DNA of 64,000 bases from Isoetes taiwanensis (taxonomy: Eukaryota; Streptophyta; Lycopodiopsida; Isoetales; Isoetaceae), in NCBI GenBank assembly GCA_021234155.1, contig JAJEKV010000139.1:330809-394808 (forward strand), given 5' to 3'. A model generated the notes under the pieces. The model had not been told where the DNA came from. It did not search any database and saw nothing but the letters and a program-made list of their open reading frames with translations. Positions 1 to 10,535 of this stretch are shown here, in pieces (position 1 is the first letter of the stretch; every line of letters starts with the position of its first letter). The position numbers and the translations under genes were made by a program.

Positions 1-77
1 AGCAACAAATGCTGTGAATTTCTTTAGCATATTGGAGTTGCAACTCTCAGAATTGAGAACTCATTAATCAGCTCCAG

Positions 78-428
78 CTAAAGAGAATTTTCGGTGTGAA
101 TAAGGAGCAGTGGAATTACATGCAATGGCGAAATAGTTTTCAGGGCTGGAATAAGTTGCAAGTGTGGCTCTGTAAGAGGCATTACAGAGTCCGTGCTGGA
201 GTGTTCTTGCTCATGCTCTAGTATAGGTGCTTCATGTTGTTGCAGTTGCTCCTGTTCTACAAAGGTTTCATTGCTGGAAAATTCGTGGATTTGCAGTCCT
301 ATTACCATAGTAATCCTCGTAATCGTATCATATGCCCCCTTTAATGCCAGAGATGGCCACCATATTCTGCAAGACCTACTCATTTCAGACATCAACATAA
401 CAGATCTGTCGCTTGATATCAAAAGCAA
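78..428 (-). other. possible coding exon, unrecognised
   Basis: An open frame of about 116 codons whose middle part is rich in Glu, Gln and His, which is more protein-like in composition than the neighbouring frames. I recognise no family. No splice sites or promoter could be fixed, and an overlapping plus-strand frame (193-465) is nearly as long, so this could be chance. Confidence 0.15.
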
Positions 429-2310
429 CCAATGCCACTTTCCTTACCTGCTGTGTCAAATTTAAAGTAGAAACAAAAAAATAGGTTTCTTTTACACACT
501 TCAGATTAGCTGTTAGCTATGGCGGAACAGAGTTTGGAAGGGGATATGTGCTGCGGCTGATGCAGGGACCTCGAAACACAAGCATTCATGAGCTGGAGTT
601 TAGATCTGGAAATATATCTTTGAATACAAAGGATTTGAAGAGTTTTAGGTCTTAGTTGAGCACTTCACAAACATGGTGGCAAATGATGGATGCAGTCTGA
701 ATGTAAGCACCGGAGGATCTTTTTCTCACCTTCATGGCAGAGATTGTAAATGGAAATTGATGGAGGAGATTGAAGATTAAGGATCGATCCTTCCACTCCA
801 TTGAACAAAAGGGGATTGATATGCCTGCCAAATTGATAGTCCTTGCACTGAATTCACCCAAATTCGAAGAGTTGAGTAAGCTTTTTGGAACGTAGTCAAA
901 AAGAGCCAGAGGGTTACCCAAGATCTTCTTCACAGAGGAATAGAAAACGAAGGAAAAATGGGGAAAATAAATCGGAAATGCTGCCATACCTGGATCTTAG
1001 GACCTATAACAGGTACGACAAGCAATCTGTTGCAGATGTTCCGGCATTTTGGAGTGTTCTGGAGCTACAAGTTTACCGGTTTCCAGAGGGGCTCCCCTGC
1101 AACATAAATGACCGAGCATTTACCGCCAACGGTGGGTTTTTAGCAGTCATTAGCATATCCCATGTATATACTGGCATATACTTGAAATATGCCATAAACC
1201 CACATAAACAAGGGTTTGCCCTCTTAGGGGCAACCCAAAAATAATCTATAAGGAGAAAGGGGGACCAAAAAGGTGGTTGTTCCCTTATTTCAGCTGTCTG
1301 AATTCTAAACATTTGAAAATGGTTAACATTTAGAAAACATGTAGAAAGAAACTGTATATTTTAGAAGCAAAAAATACACTAAAGGAAAAAACAGCAAAAA
1401 AGAAAAATAAAAGTTCAAAAATATTATGTGCCCTAAATGATGCAAGAACCTAAAAGATATTCTTCAATATGACCTGCCAAATAATATTCCCAACCGACCA
1501 TCAAATAAGGGTTTACCCCTTTGGGCAACAAAAAAACAACCACTAACAACCAATCCGCAACAACCGCCCACCTCAATCAACACGAAACCACAAAACAAAG
1601 AATATGCAAACACATTCTCAGGGCCACCAGAGGGCAACCCTTCGTGCGCAGCACCTTGTTTATTTACTATGTTTACCTCGTTTTCATAAATTATTGCTAG
1701 AATTGATCTATTTATCATTATTTGAATCTCTTGGAATTAAAACTCAAAATTGTTTTTGCATTTTTGACCCCAAAGCCTCTTGCTAGCCAAGTAAGTCAAA
1801 TAATTAAATATATGATTGTTATATTCCAGGCGATACAACATGGAACCTGTAATCTTATCTTGCTAATCCCTGTTGTTGCAGATTTGCAAGCCTTGTTTAG
1901 TACCCTAAAATGCTATCCACGAGGCTTGCATGTTCAACCCCTAAAATAAAAAGAGGGCTTCTGTTGTGAGCCCTTGGATGTTGGACCATTGAAAAAAAAA
2001 AGCTAAATCAACGACTAAGAAATGGTGCACTCTAGATGTATGCATTAGTACATCCATTCGAATACGCCATGAAATCTTAGGAAAACCTTGGGGAAAAAAC
2101 CCCTGTTATTATGCTACATATTTTTAGCACAATATTCTCTAAATTCATAGGATAGATACAAGACTAGTAATTTATTTTCTAGCATTTATGGAATAATTTG
2201 AGGCCAAGATTTAGCTAGATGGTATTGTTTTAGAACGTTATCATAAAGAAAATGACCTAAGCAAATGGAAACAATTGAAAAGAAATATAGTAATTTTAGC
2301 TTACTGCATT
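429..2310. other. intergenic stretch, no gene recognised
   Basis: Several overlapping frames of 60-119 codons occur on both strands around 650-1310, but none matches a family I know and none has clear splice or start context. Two copies of a short palindromic motif (GGGTTTGCCC...GGGGCAACCC type) lie near 1211-1242 and 1507-1530. Confidence 0.4.
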
Positions 2311-2453
2311 CCATTGACCACACCATAGAAATATTTGGGATAATTTTAGGTTAGTTTAGCTAAACGCTAGAAAGTATGAGAGGGAAAATTTGCAAAGTTT
2401 AGCTAAACCATAGAGAGTTTTGGGATTAATCTCGGGCAAGTTTAGCTAAAGCC
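2311..2453. repeat. 43-bp degenerate tandem repeat, about 3.3 copies
   Basis: The palindromic decamer TTTAGCTAAA begins a repeat at 2354, 2397 and 2440, exactly 43 bp apart, and the intervening sequence (CCATAGA..TTTGGGAT..) is also similar between copies. Confidence 0.7.
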
Positions 2454-3149
2454 ATTATGGCTAATAAAAAATACGCGATTTGTAATTTTTTGCCTGCAAA
2501 GAAAGCCATATGCAGAGATCAGACCTCGTTTTGCAATATCTCCACATTTCATGTATTTCTATGGTACATCCTATGATGCCAAGTCTTTATGGATGGGCAT
2601 TCAATCACATTAATGCTATGCAGATTCTCATAATGAAAGCAAAACAAAATTTCCACTCTTTTAGCAATGTTTCATTATTGTAAAAAACTTTACATTTTAG
2701 ATTGTTGAGTACAACTTTGTATACAAGGTCAACCAGTTGACATACAAAAATAAAATTCCTCACTAATTTTGGAAAACAAAGCACATTTTTGAGTTATATT
2801 GCTTTTCCATTTAAGTCAAACAATTCCAAAGTTCCAGAATCTACAATTTATTGCTAGCCTTTATCTCCTAACTGCATGTGTTGCTCCTACTCCCCTGCAC
2901 TCCTTGAGTAATTTAGATCTCCAAGTTACAATTTTCTCTGTTCCAGAATCTATAACCATTAACTTTATTTGTTTTACTAGAAATAGACAAAATGTTTTAC
3001 CTCTTTACCTCGGCATTTTCATCTTGCTTTTCCATCTCATCTTCTTCTAGATCTTGCACAATATTTACCGCTAGTCTCCTTTTGAATCTCCCCTTTCATT
3101 TATTTGCAAAAGCCTCCTCATGAGGTTGCAAGTTTACCACTGCCTCTTC
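2454..3149. other. AT-rich stretch, nothing recognised
   Basis: No coding frame, RNA gene or repeat that I can support. A short frame at 2799-3050 has no recognisable content. Confidence 0.35.
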
Positions 3150-3625
3150 CCCTTCCAGATGTTCCTCTATGACTTGGACAATTTGCTACCAAATGGCCTT
3201 TTCCTCACAATTATAGCACTGAAAGCCCTTTCTGCATTTGGACATTTTGCATTCAAATGTCTGTACATATTACAGTTATAGCAAGGCCCAATATTACCCT
3301 TATTTAAGTTGCTTCCTCTTTTTGCCTTGTATACTTCTGTAGACTGATCATCATCATCAAAGTTAAAATTCTTTTGATCAAACTCCGTCAGCATGCTCTT
3401 TTGACCTTGCAACATTTCTCAACAAAGTTGCTAACTAACTGTTATAAGACATTAACCTGGATAAGGACAATATCTGATACTGATCATTAAGAATAACTCC
3501 AGCTCCATCTAGATCTGCAATAATAGAATCAATTTTTTCAAGGAAATCTGTTAGGTTATCCTTTTCCCTTACCTTAAGTTTCCTCAGCTATTTCTCCAAA
3601 ACATCAATTGGGGAGAGGTATTTGC
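3150..3625 (-). pseudogene. Ty1/copia-type gag remnant (zinc knuckles)
   Basis: Read on the minus strand, 3600 to 3480 gives a charged helical stretch containing LRKLKVREKDNLTDFLEKID, typical of the UBN2/gag region of copia elements. Positions 3415-3200 then contain a CCHC zinc knuckle, CYNCNMYRHLNAKC (C-x2-C-x4-H-x4-C). A second knuckle starts in another frame (CYNC near 3205-3190) but its reading frame is broken. Stops and frame changes show a dead copy. No LTRs or pol sequence were found next to it; the purine tract at 3773 marks its upstream side. Confidence 0.6.
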
Positions 3626-3772
3626 TTCATATTGTCTTATATTATAATGTTATACCATATTGGATTTGGATCAATCCCTACTTTGAATGGTTGAGATCAT
3701 TCGATTGAATATGAAGGCCAAGATTTATTGCACAAGTTCCCATCACCGTGATTGATCATGCTTTGATCCCTT

Positions 3773-4929
3773 AAGGGGAAAGGGAGAAAGAAAAGGGAAA
3801 AATGAAAAAGGGAGGAGGAAAAGAAGAATGTGAAAGGAAAAAATGCAGGGGAAAAAGAGAAAAGGGGAAGAGAGAAGGGCAAAGTGACATGAAAAAAAAG
3901 TTAAGGGAAAGGGAATAGAAAAAAAAGAGAGGAGACGGGAAGGGGAAAAGAGCATCGAAAAAAAGGGGAAGAGGGAATGGGTGGAGAAAGGAGGAAAAGG
4001 GAAGGAAAAAAGGGGAACAAGAAAAGGTTGGCAGAAGGGCATGGGAAAAAAGAAAGGAAGACGAAAAAGAAAAGAGGAGGGGAAAAGAGAATCCAGAAAA
4101 TATGGCATGAGGAAAAAAGAAAGAGGGAATGCAGAAAAGGGAAGGGAGGGAGAGTAAAGGGTGAAGAAAGTGGAAAAGGGAAATGAAAAAAGAGGATAAG
4201 AAAAGGGCATGCAAAAAAAAGGGAAGAGGAAAAGGGTGAGGAAAGGGGACAGGGAAGGGAAAAATAACATGGAAAAAGGGAAGTGAAAGGGAAAAAAAAG
4301 ATGGGAAAATGGAACAAAAAAAGAGGGGAAGAGGGAAAGGTTGGAGAAAGGAGGAAAAGGGAAGGGCAAAGAGGGATCAAGAAAAGGGTGGAGAGAAGGG
4401 AAGAGAAAAGGACATGGGAAAAGGGGAAGGAAAGGAAAGAAAAAGGGAGAAGGAAAAGGGAATCTGGGAAAAAGGGCACGAGAAAAACAGGAAGAAAGGA
4501 GCCGGAAAAGGGGGGACAGGGTGAAAGGGTGAAGAAAGGTGAAAAGAGAAGCGAGAAAAGAGCATGGGAAAGAGAAAAGAAAAAGGGGAAGAGGGAAAGG
4601 ATGGGGAAAAGAGGAAATGGAGCACAGGAGAAAAGTAAAGAGAAAAAATGTGATGGGAAAAAAGGAAATGGAAAAGGAATAGAAGGGGGAAAAGGATAAA
4701 TAAAATAAAAAAGGGCACGGGGAGAAGAGAAAATGGAAAGGAGAAAAGAGAAAAAAAAAGTCCATCAATAAAAGGGAAAAGGAAAAAGAAGGGAAGCGGA
4801 GGGAATGTGGGGTGTGGAACAAGAAAAAAGAAAAAAGAAAAGGGAAAAAAATGGGGGGTAGGAAAATGGGGAAAGGGGAAAAGAAAAATAATAAAATTGG
4901 GGTAAAGCAAATGGCAAATGGAATGGGGG
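3773..4929. repeat. 1.16 kb polypurine degenerate tandem array
   Basis: The plus strand is almost entirely A and G for about 1.16 kb. It is not random: a punctuation motif of the form GGGCATGGGAAAAA recurs with variations near 3889, 3953, 4038, 4104, 4208, 4270, 4412, 4475, 4563, 4650 and 4715, giving irregular units of about 60-140 bp separated by GGGGAAGAGGGAAAGG-like blocks. The 417-codon open frame on the minus strand (Phe, Pro, Ser, Leu only) follows from this composition and is not treated as a gene. Confidence 0.85.
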
Positions 4930-5141
4930 CACTCATTACATTATTGTTCACTATAGGATCATTTCGACAACCCAAGCATTGCCGATAGCTTTTCATTGGC
5001 GCACTTGCGATCCCTGAATCCCTGTACTTCTAGGAACATTTTCAACTGATCAATCCGGCCACTAAGCCGGACCGACCTTCACTATTCCTTATTGATCTAC
5101 ACTAGGTTATTCTGGCTTTAACCTTTATGGCACCAACCAAA

Positions 5142-6795
5142 TTAGATAATGCATCTATAGAATGCGTCAAACGAATTTCTTAAGAATATAACCATTGAGG
5201 CTATATATTCCAAGTTCCGGACCATGCAATAATCCTTTTTGGTATTTTCATCAGAGTCTCCAACTAAGGATATTGCATCATTTATTTCTGTAGAAGCACT
5301 ATCGAGAACATATAATCCATCATGAAATAGAAGATCGTCTTGAATCTCAGAATATGCACAGATCACATCTGTCGAGAAAATGAGACTGAACCAAGATGTG
5401 AAAGTATTTCTTGAGCCAATAGATTATACATGAAAGATGTTTGGATAGATTCCACTAAAGTTGCACTAAGAGGTGCCCCTATAAAATGAAAGCCATGAGC
5501 TACAATCGATCAAGATCTAGCATAGTCTGTGGTTGTGGATCATATGCTGGCTTACGCTTCAGGCATGATCTAGAGACAAAACATCAGGCTTCCTTCAGAG
5601 GGATCCAGGATAATACTTGATCATGAAATCAATGCAATACAAGACTTGAGTATGCCATTGGGCTTGTCAAAATGACTGGGAATTTGAGCCAACTAAAAGT
5701 ATAGCAAATTTCAGTGATCAGTACAGACTATGATCTTATGAGGAAATCCCTCTTGAAAATGTCTCCATTCCTCAAAAGAATTTACTTCGTCAAAGTTTCC
5801 TGTCATAAGTTGGATAAGTGATTTTCGCAGCCTGAAACTTCATGACCATCCTCCTCCTGTGATAATATATCTCCAAGAGCAAAGTCTGAAGCATCTGCTT
5901 CAATGGTATAAAGATGCGAGGGATCTGGATGGGCAAGTACTGGAGCCGAGGTTAAGGCATGCTTCAAGATAATGAATGTCGTTTCAGCTTCAACTATCCA
6001 TCCAAATGGTGTATCCTTCCCATTGAGATATGCCAAACGAAGGGTGATCTCTGAATAAATTTTGGATAAAAATCGATAAACCCAAAAGAGCACTAAACAT
6101 CTCGAACTGAAGGTGGTCTAATTTAGAATTGTATTCACTTTAGCTAGGCACATGGAAACTCTCTAAAGAGTGATGCAATTGCTAAGAACACATTATCCTC
6201 ATCAAACCAGCACTTTTCGACTTGGTATATGTCCCACACTCATGAAGCTTTTGAAGAACCTGTCAAACATGTCTCTCATGCTCCTCGAATGTTTCAAAAT
6301 AAATAAGAATAGCATTCACATATGTGATGACGAAAAGATCCATATTTTTTTCGAAGACATCGTTTGCCATATGCTTTAAGCTGTCCGGACATTGGTAAAC
6401 CCAAAAGGCATGACAATATGCTTGAAATGGCCATATCGACGAGTATAAAAAGTTTTCTTTCATTCTATTCTATTCTATTCCTTCAGGTATTTGGATAAGT
6501 TTATAAGCACCACGGAGATCAATCTTGATAACATAGCATGCACCTTGTAGGCGTTCGGGCAGCTCTAGAATTAAAGACCGAGGATATTGATTTGGCACTG
6601 TAATCTTGTTAAGACAGTGATAATCAACAATAAGATGCAGAGAATTTTTTTTGTTCACAAAAAAGATAAGCGCTTCAGCAAGCAACTGAGAATGTCGGAT
6701 AAGTCCTATGGTGAGATTCTTCTTGTGTGCAATACTTGCAGCGGCTTTATGATCCACTGGAGGGTCTGGCAACAGTATCCACATAGATGGGCCTA
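5142..6795 (-). pseudogene. Ty3/gypsy retrotransposon pol remnant (RT, RNase H, start of integrase)
   Basis: On the minus strand, 6784-6470 carries the reverse transcriptase fingers and palm start (VDYHCLNKIT, then IDLRGAYKLIQIPEG). Positions 6463-6263 continue the palm, where the catalytic YxDD box reads YVNA, so both aspartates are lost. Positions 6093-5803 hold the RNase H start (EADASDFALG, with a following SQEEDG). Frameshifted sequence 5800-5570 carries the TDHKNL-like RNase H block and the PG..RKPDVLS-like end. Positions 5366-5142 resemble the spacer before the integrase zinc finger. Several stops, frameshifts and a pentanucleotide expansion at 6460-6481 break it. No flanking LTRs were seen. 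Confidence 0.8.
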
Positions 6796-6799
6796 GCGC

Positions 6800-7400
6800 T
6801 GGTCATTACAGAAGGGGATATTATAATGGGCCTATAGTGTCTAGTTAATGGGAAGGCAATAGATTTGGATGATATGCGGGCAGAGCTTCTCAAATGGGTT
6901 GGGCCTCCGATGGTGCCTGTCCTCACGCCATTATTCAATAGAGCATTGCAAGAGGCTTCGCCTAGCAGTAGACCACGAGTATAGTTGTTCCCACATACAA
7001 GACAGGCAACCCTCACTGCCCAGCCAACTATCGCACAATCATGGTCAGCTCCCTCTTTGCAAGATTATTGGCTGGCATCCTTGAGCACTGGCTGACGATA
7101 TGGGCAGAAGATGCAGAGATGCATGCTCTGACACAGGCAGGCTTCTGGCCCAGACATTCCACCATTGACCATATTTGCACCTTGAGAACACTCATTGAGA
7201 ATAGCAGAAACTGCTAGCAAAACCTGTACTATTGTTTTGTAAAGGCTTTCGACACTGTACCCGAGGACAAATTGTAAGATAGATTGAGGCAGCTAGGGAC
7301 CCCTATCGACTTGAGAAATGCAACATATCGGCTATATGAGCATGCTCTATGCTATATTTTGATTTCAGGTCAAACGATTCCCTCAAGAAGGGTTTGGTAT
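6800..7400 (+). pseudogene. LINE reverse transcriptase remnant, copy 1
   Basis: The plus strand around 6975-7300 encodes, across frames, a block like the non-LTR RT: a VVP.YK.G start, then LFARLLAGILEHWL, a QAGFWPRHSTIDHICTLRTL block, and F.KAFDTVP followed by RLRQLGTP and YRLYEHA. In-frame stops occur (for example after the TLIENSRN block) and the match ends abruptly near 7400. The same family recurs at 52,080-52,380. It abuts the gypsy remnant near 6795. Confidence 0.65.
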
Positions 7401-7870
7401 GTGAAAGCCATTTTTTTTCCAAAAATTCCACTTGTTCTAATTTCAATATATGTTTGTAGATGTTTTTTAGAGCTATTTTCTATATGTTATTTTCATTTGG
7501 CGTTAACCATTGTTCTTGTAGGTGCTTTGAGGCAGTGTCACACATGCATGTTATCTTCGTTTGAGCTACTATTTATTGTCTTATGGCATTGTGGCACTTT
7601 GGTTCCCAATCACAACATTCATATTATGTGATGATGGCGTCTAACATGATTGATCTTCATTTTCCCTTCAGCTAATTCCCCGTGTTGGTGACGGCCTAGG
7701 AGTTCTTTGTGGATTATTCATGTGTTTTGTATAGATGCCTGTGGTTATGTTGGAGCTCGACATCAATGCTGCTTTTTCTTTTATGGCCGGTAGGCCTTCA
7801 CTTATTCTTTCTATTGTCTTCGAATAAGTTCCCTTTTCTCTCGGCACCATGCTGAGCTATTTTTAGCTCG
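7401..7870. other. T-rich non-coding tract
   Basis: T-rich sequence of the same general character as 9,000-10,530 and 15,168-17,520. The L1-type LINE at 7,876 lies within this tract. I recognise no gene. Confidence 0.35.
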
Positions 7871-7875
7871 ATGAT

Positions 7876-8915
7876 TTTTTTTTTTTTTTGAAGGACGAAA
7901 GCCAAAAAGTTTATTAATCAGAGAAAAAGTACAAAATTTACATGTCTCATCTAACTGTGTAAGCACACAGAGATGCTACAGGAGCACGAGCCTGGAGCAC
8001 AATGTACTTACTCCAGAATAGGAGACTAATGATAAGAATCAATTCAAAGATACTGAATCCAGATGCGTTCCACCAGTTCTGAGTCAAGAGAAGAACACTT
8101 TCGTGGGTCATCCAATATCTTTTTCCGGGGCCCACCGTAATAACACCGTGGTGCGCATGAATAAATGCCCCGAAGATGTGGTGTCTGCGCGCGCCCCATA
8201 TCGACCAAAGGAGCCAACCGGAACCAAGATGAAATGCCCTTTGTTTAGCCGAGGCCACGCGTTGGGATAGGGCGCCAAAAGGATGCATCGGCGGTCAATG
8301 TCTTTGTTAAACAAACCTTGTAGCCGGGACCACGCGGGTTGAACCTCGGGACAATGAAAGAGACAATGCTCAAGAGTCTCAACGTCCGAGAGACAGAGCG
8401 GGCATACTGCAGATATCACGAGGATCATAGCGATGTCGAAGGCATTAACCCGCAGCACTGTGGATAACCTCGCCACCACAAAGATGAGACTTTAGGGTGG
8501 AGCAACCTATCCCAAAGCCATCGCCATGTATGCGACACAAAGTGGGTCGTGGAACATGTAGGTGCCACCCATCCGCAACCGGAGGGGTTGTGGTGCTAAA
8601 AGAAGGCGATATACTGATCCGACAAATTGCTTGCCTTTGTGAATATTTTCATGACAGTCCCATGGCACCCTTTCAGCAACACCAACTTGCACTATGAGAG
8701 GCAAATTTTCTGCGACCTTCTCCCATAGAGATGCATCCCAATGAGAGAGCAGGAACTTTGCCTGAAATTCGGGCCAAGACAGTAGGCGACCCTCCTCATA
8801 CCATGCTTGAATAGAGACAACACCTGCAAGGACCCATCGTCTCTGTGTAAGGGGATGAACTGAGGCTGCCAATGGAGGTGCTGAGGGGTCTGGAGGCAGT
8901 GGTATGATGTGCACA
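7876..8915 (-). mobile_element. 5'-truncated L1-type LINE 3' end with zf-RVT domain
   Basis: A T-run at about 7877-7891 on the plus strand is the poly(A) tail of a minus-strand element. Upstream of it, 8479-8108 encodes a reverse-transcriptase zinc-binding domain, CPLCLSDVETLEHCLFHC (C-x2-C-x8-H-x4-C). Positions 8914-8507 encode, partly out of frame, the region between RT and that domain (WPEFQAKFLLSHWDASLWEK). A frameshift separates the two parts. I could not find a convincing target-site duplication, so the 5' limit near 8915 is approximate. Confidence 0.7.
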
Positions 8916-10530
8916 TGGTACGTACTTACATATGGTTCTTACTATAATTTGATATATGTGCTTGCATTTTTTCCTTATTTCCATCTATGTTACTAGTTCA
9001 TTTTTCAATTGTTGTACATATATCTTATCCTCTACGTGTCACTTTCATATTACTATAGCTGGAATAGGTGTTTGTTGTCGTCTCTCATCTATCTTTGGGC
9101 CATTTTAATCATTTGCCAAGTTCATTTTGATGCATATATTGTGGCATTTCTTCATCTATATTGATGGACATTACATCCCATGCTAGATTTATTGTTTGAC
9201 TTGTGCTGTCAACATCTTGTGGCATGTGAGATGTATAGCTACGTTGTTGGTCTGTCGTGCATATTTTGTTATGATGGCATTCTGGAGCTTGATCTTGGCG
9301 TTTCATTGATGTTGCATGATCTTGTACCACAAGACATAATGGTAGAAGATACGGCTTTGGTTGTGATTATCTTATTGACATGGTTTTGAGTTTTGTGCCT
9401 GTACACTCGCTTCTTTTACCTGGTGCTAGTTATAACTTATCTGCTCATTTTTGCTCTAGTGTGTTATTGTTCATGTACCACGTTGCTATATCTGTTATAT
9501 GTTCATGGCAGTGTCTCAACTTTGTTCTTGCTTTTCTATTTTCTATGCCTTAGACCATGGTCACATTATGTGTAGAGGTGTATTCACGAGGGTTATCTTC
9601 TCCGCGATGGTAGATGGCTTTTTGAAATCACAATTTTGGTTTGTTTTCCTTTTTTGTGGATGGTTATCCAGATCAATAGACCAATTTGTAGATGTTCTTT
9701 GCGTATGCTTTTAATCTATGAGTTTTTTCAACATCTTATCTTATGTAACCTGGCTCCTTTAAGTTATTTTCTTCTTTAAGGTAATTATTCGTTGATCTGT
9801 CTGCAACCTTCTTTTTCATTTTCCTGGCCTGGCAACCATCCCGATTATATCGTCATCATTGTTTAGGATTTTGACCCCATGAATCTTATTTTTTCATTTT
9901 CTTGACATGTTTGCTTTTTGCCTTGCTAACTCAATGCTTTTTATTCTGGTTTTTCCTTTGTTACCTCAGTGTCTGTCGCTTGTGTTTCTACTTTCTCCTT
10001 GGTTAAAACTGACTGTCTATCATCTCTCAATCTCTCATGTTCATTGATCATCTTACTCCTTTAACTCATTTGCTCTTTTGAACGTTCTTCTTTCTTGCTT
10101 CCTTTTTGCATCTATCTTGTTTGCTCCTTTTTGCTATGATCTCTTTCATAAGTGTCTCGTACCATCTGATCTTTTTTGCAGTAGTGGCCCTTTAGCCAGT
10201 TTGTATATATGTTACGTTCTTTTGTTGGGTTTGATGAATATTTTACCCGCTCTTTTGGCTTACCGTTTTTGTATCTTGTTCCACTTGTCTTGTTTTCCTC
10301 CATTTGTTCTATCTGCCTTCACTTGTTTAATTTGTGTTGGTAGTTTCCCTTTTTCTTATCTGTTTGTCTACTCCATTGGCATGTTTGTATCTCTAGTTCA
10401 CATATCTCTATTTGCCCCTTTCGCCTGCAATTTTTGTGTATTTGTTCCATTGTTTTGTTTGTACCATTAGTTCCCATATCCTGTCTGTCTATATGCTCCT
10501 ATGGCCTGCAATTTTTTGCTTGGTTACCCC
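8916..10530. other. T-rich non-coding tract, left part
   Basis: About 1.6 kb of T-rich plus-strand sequence with many short frames and no recognisable protein. It is continuous with 15,168-17,520; the LTR retrotransposon between them has a 5-bp target duplication, so the two tracts were one before that insertion. Confidence 0.5.
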
Positions 10531-10535
10531 ATTCT
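10531..10535. repeat. target-site duplication, left copy (ATTCT)
   Basis: ATTCT lies directly before the 5' LTR and is repeated directly after the 3' LTR at 15,163-15,167. Confidence 0.85.

Noticed and set aside
3743-4996. 417-codon open frame on the minus strand, Phe/Pro/Ser/Leu-rich
   Set aside because: It is the complement of a purine-only tandem repeat, which cannot form stop codons on that strand. No domain or start context supports it.
7876-8915. Complete LINE with target-site duplication
   Set aside because: No matching direct repeat could be found around the presumed ends, so only the 3' part is called.
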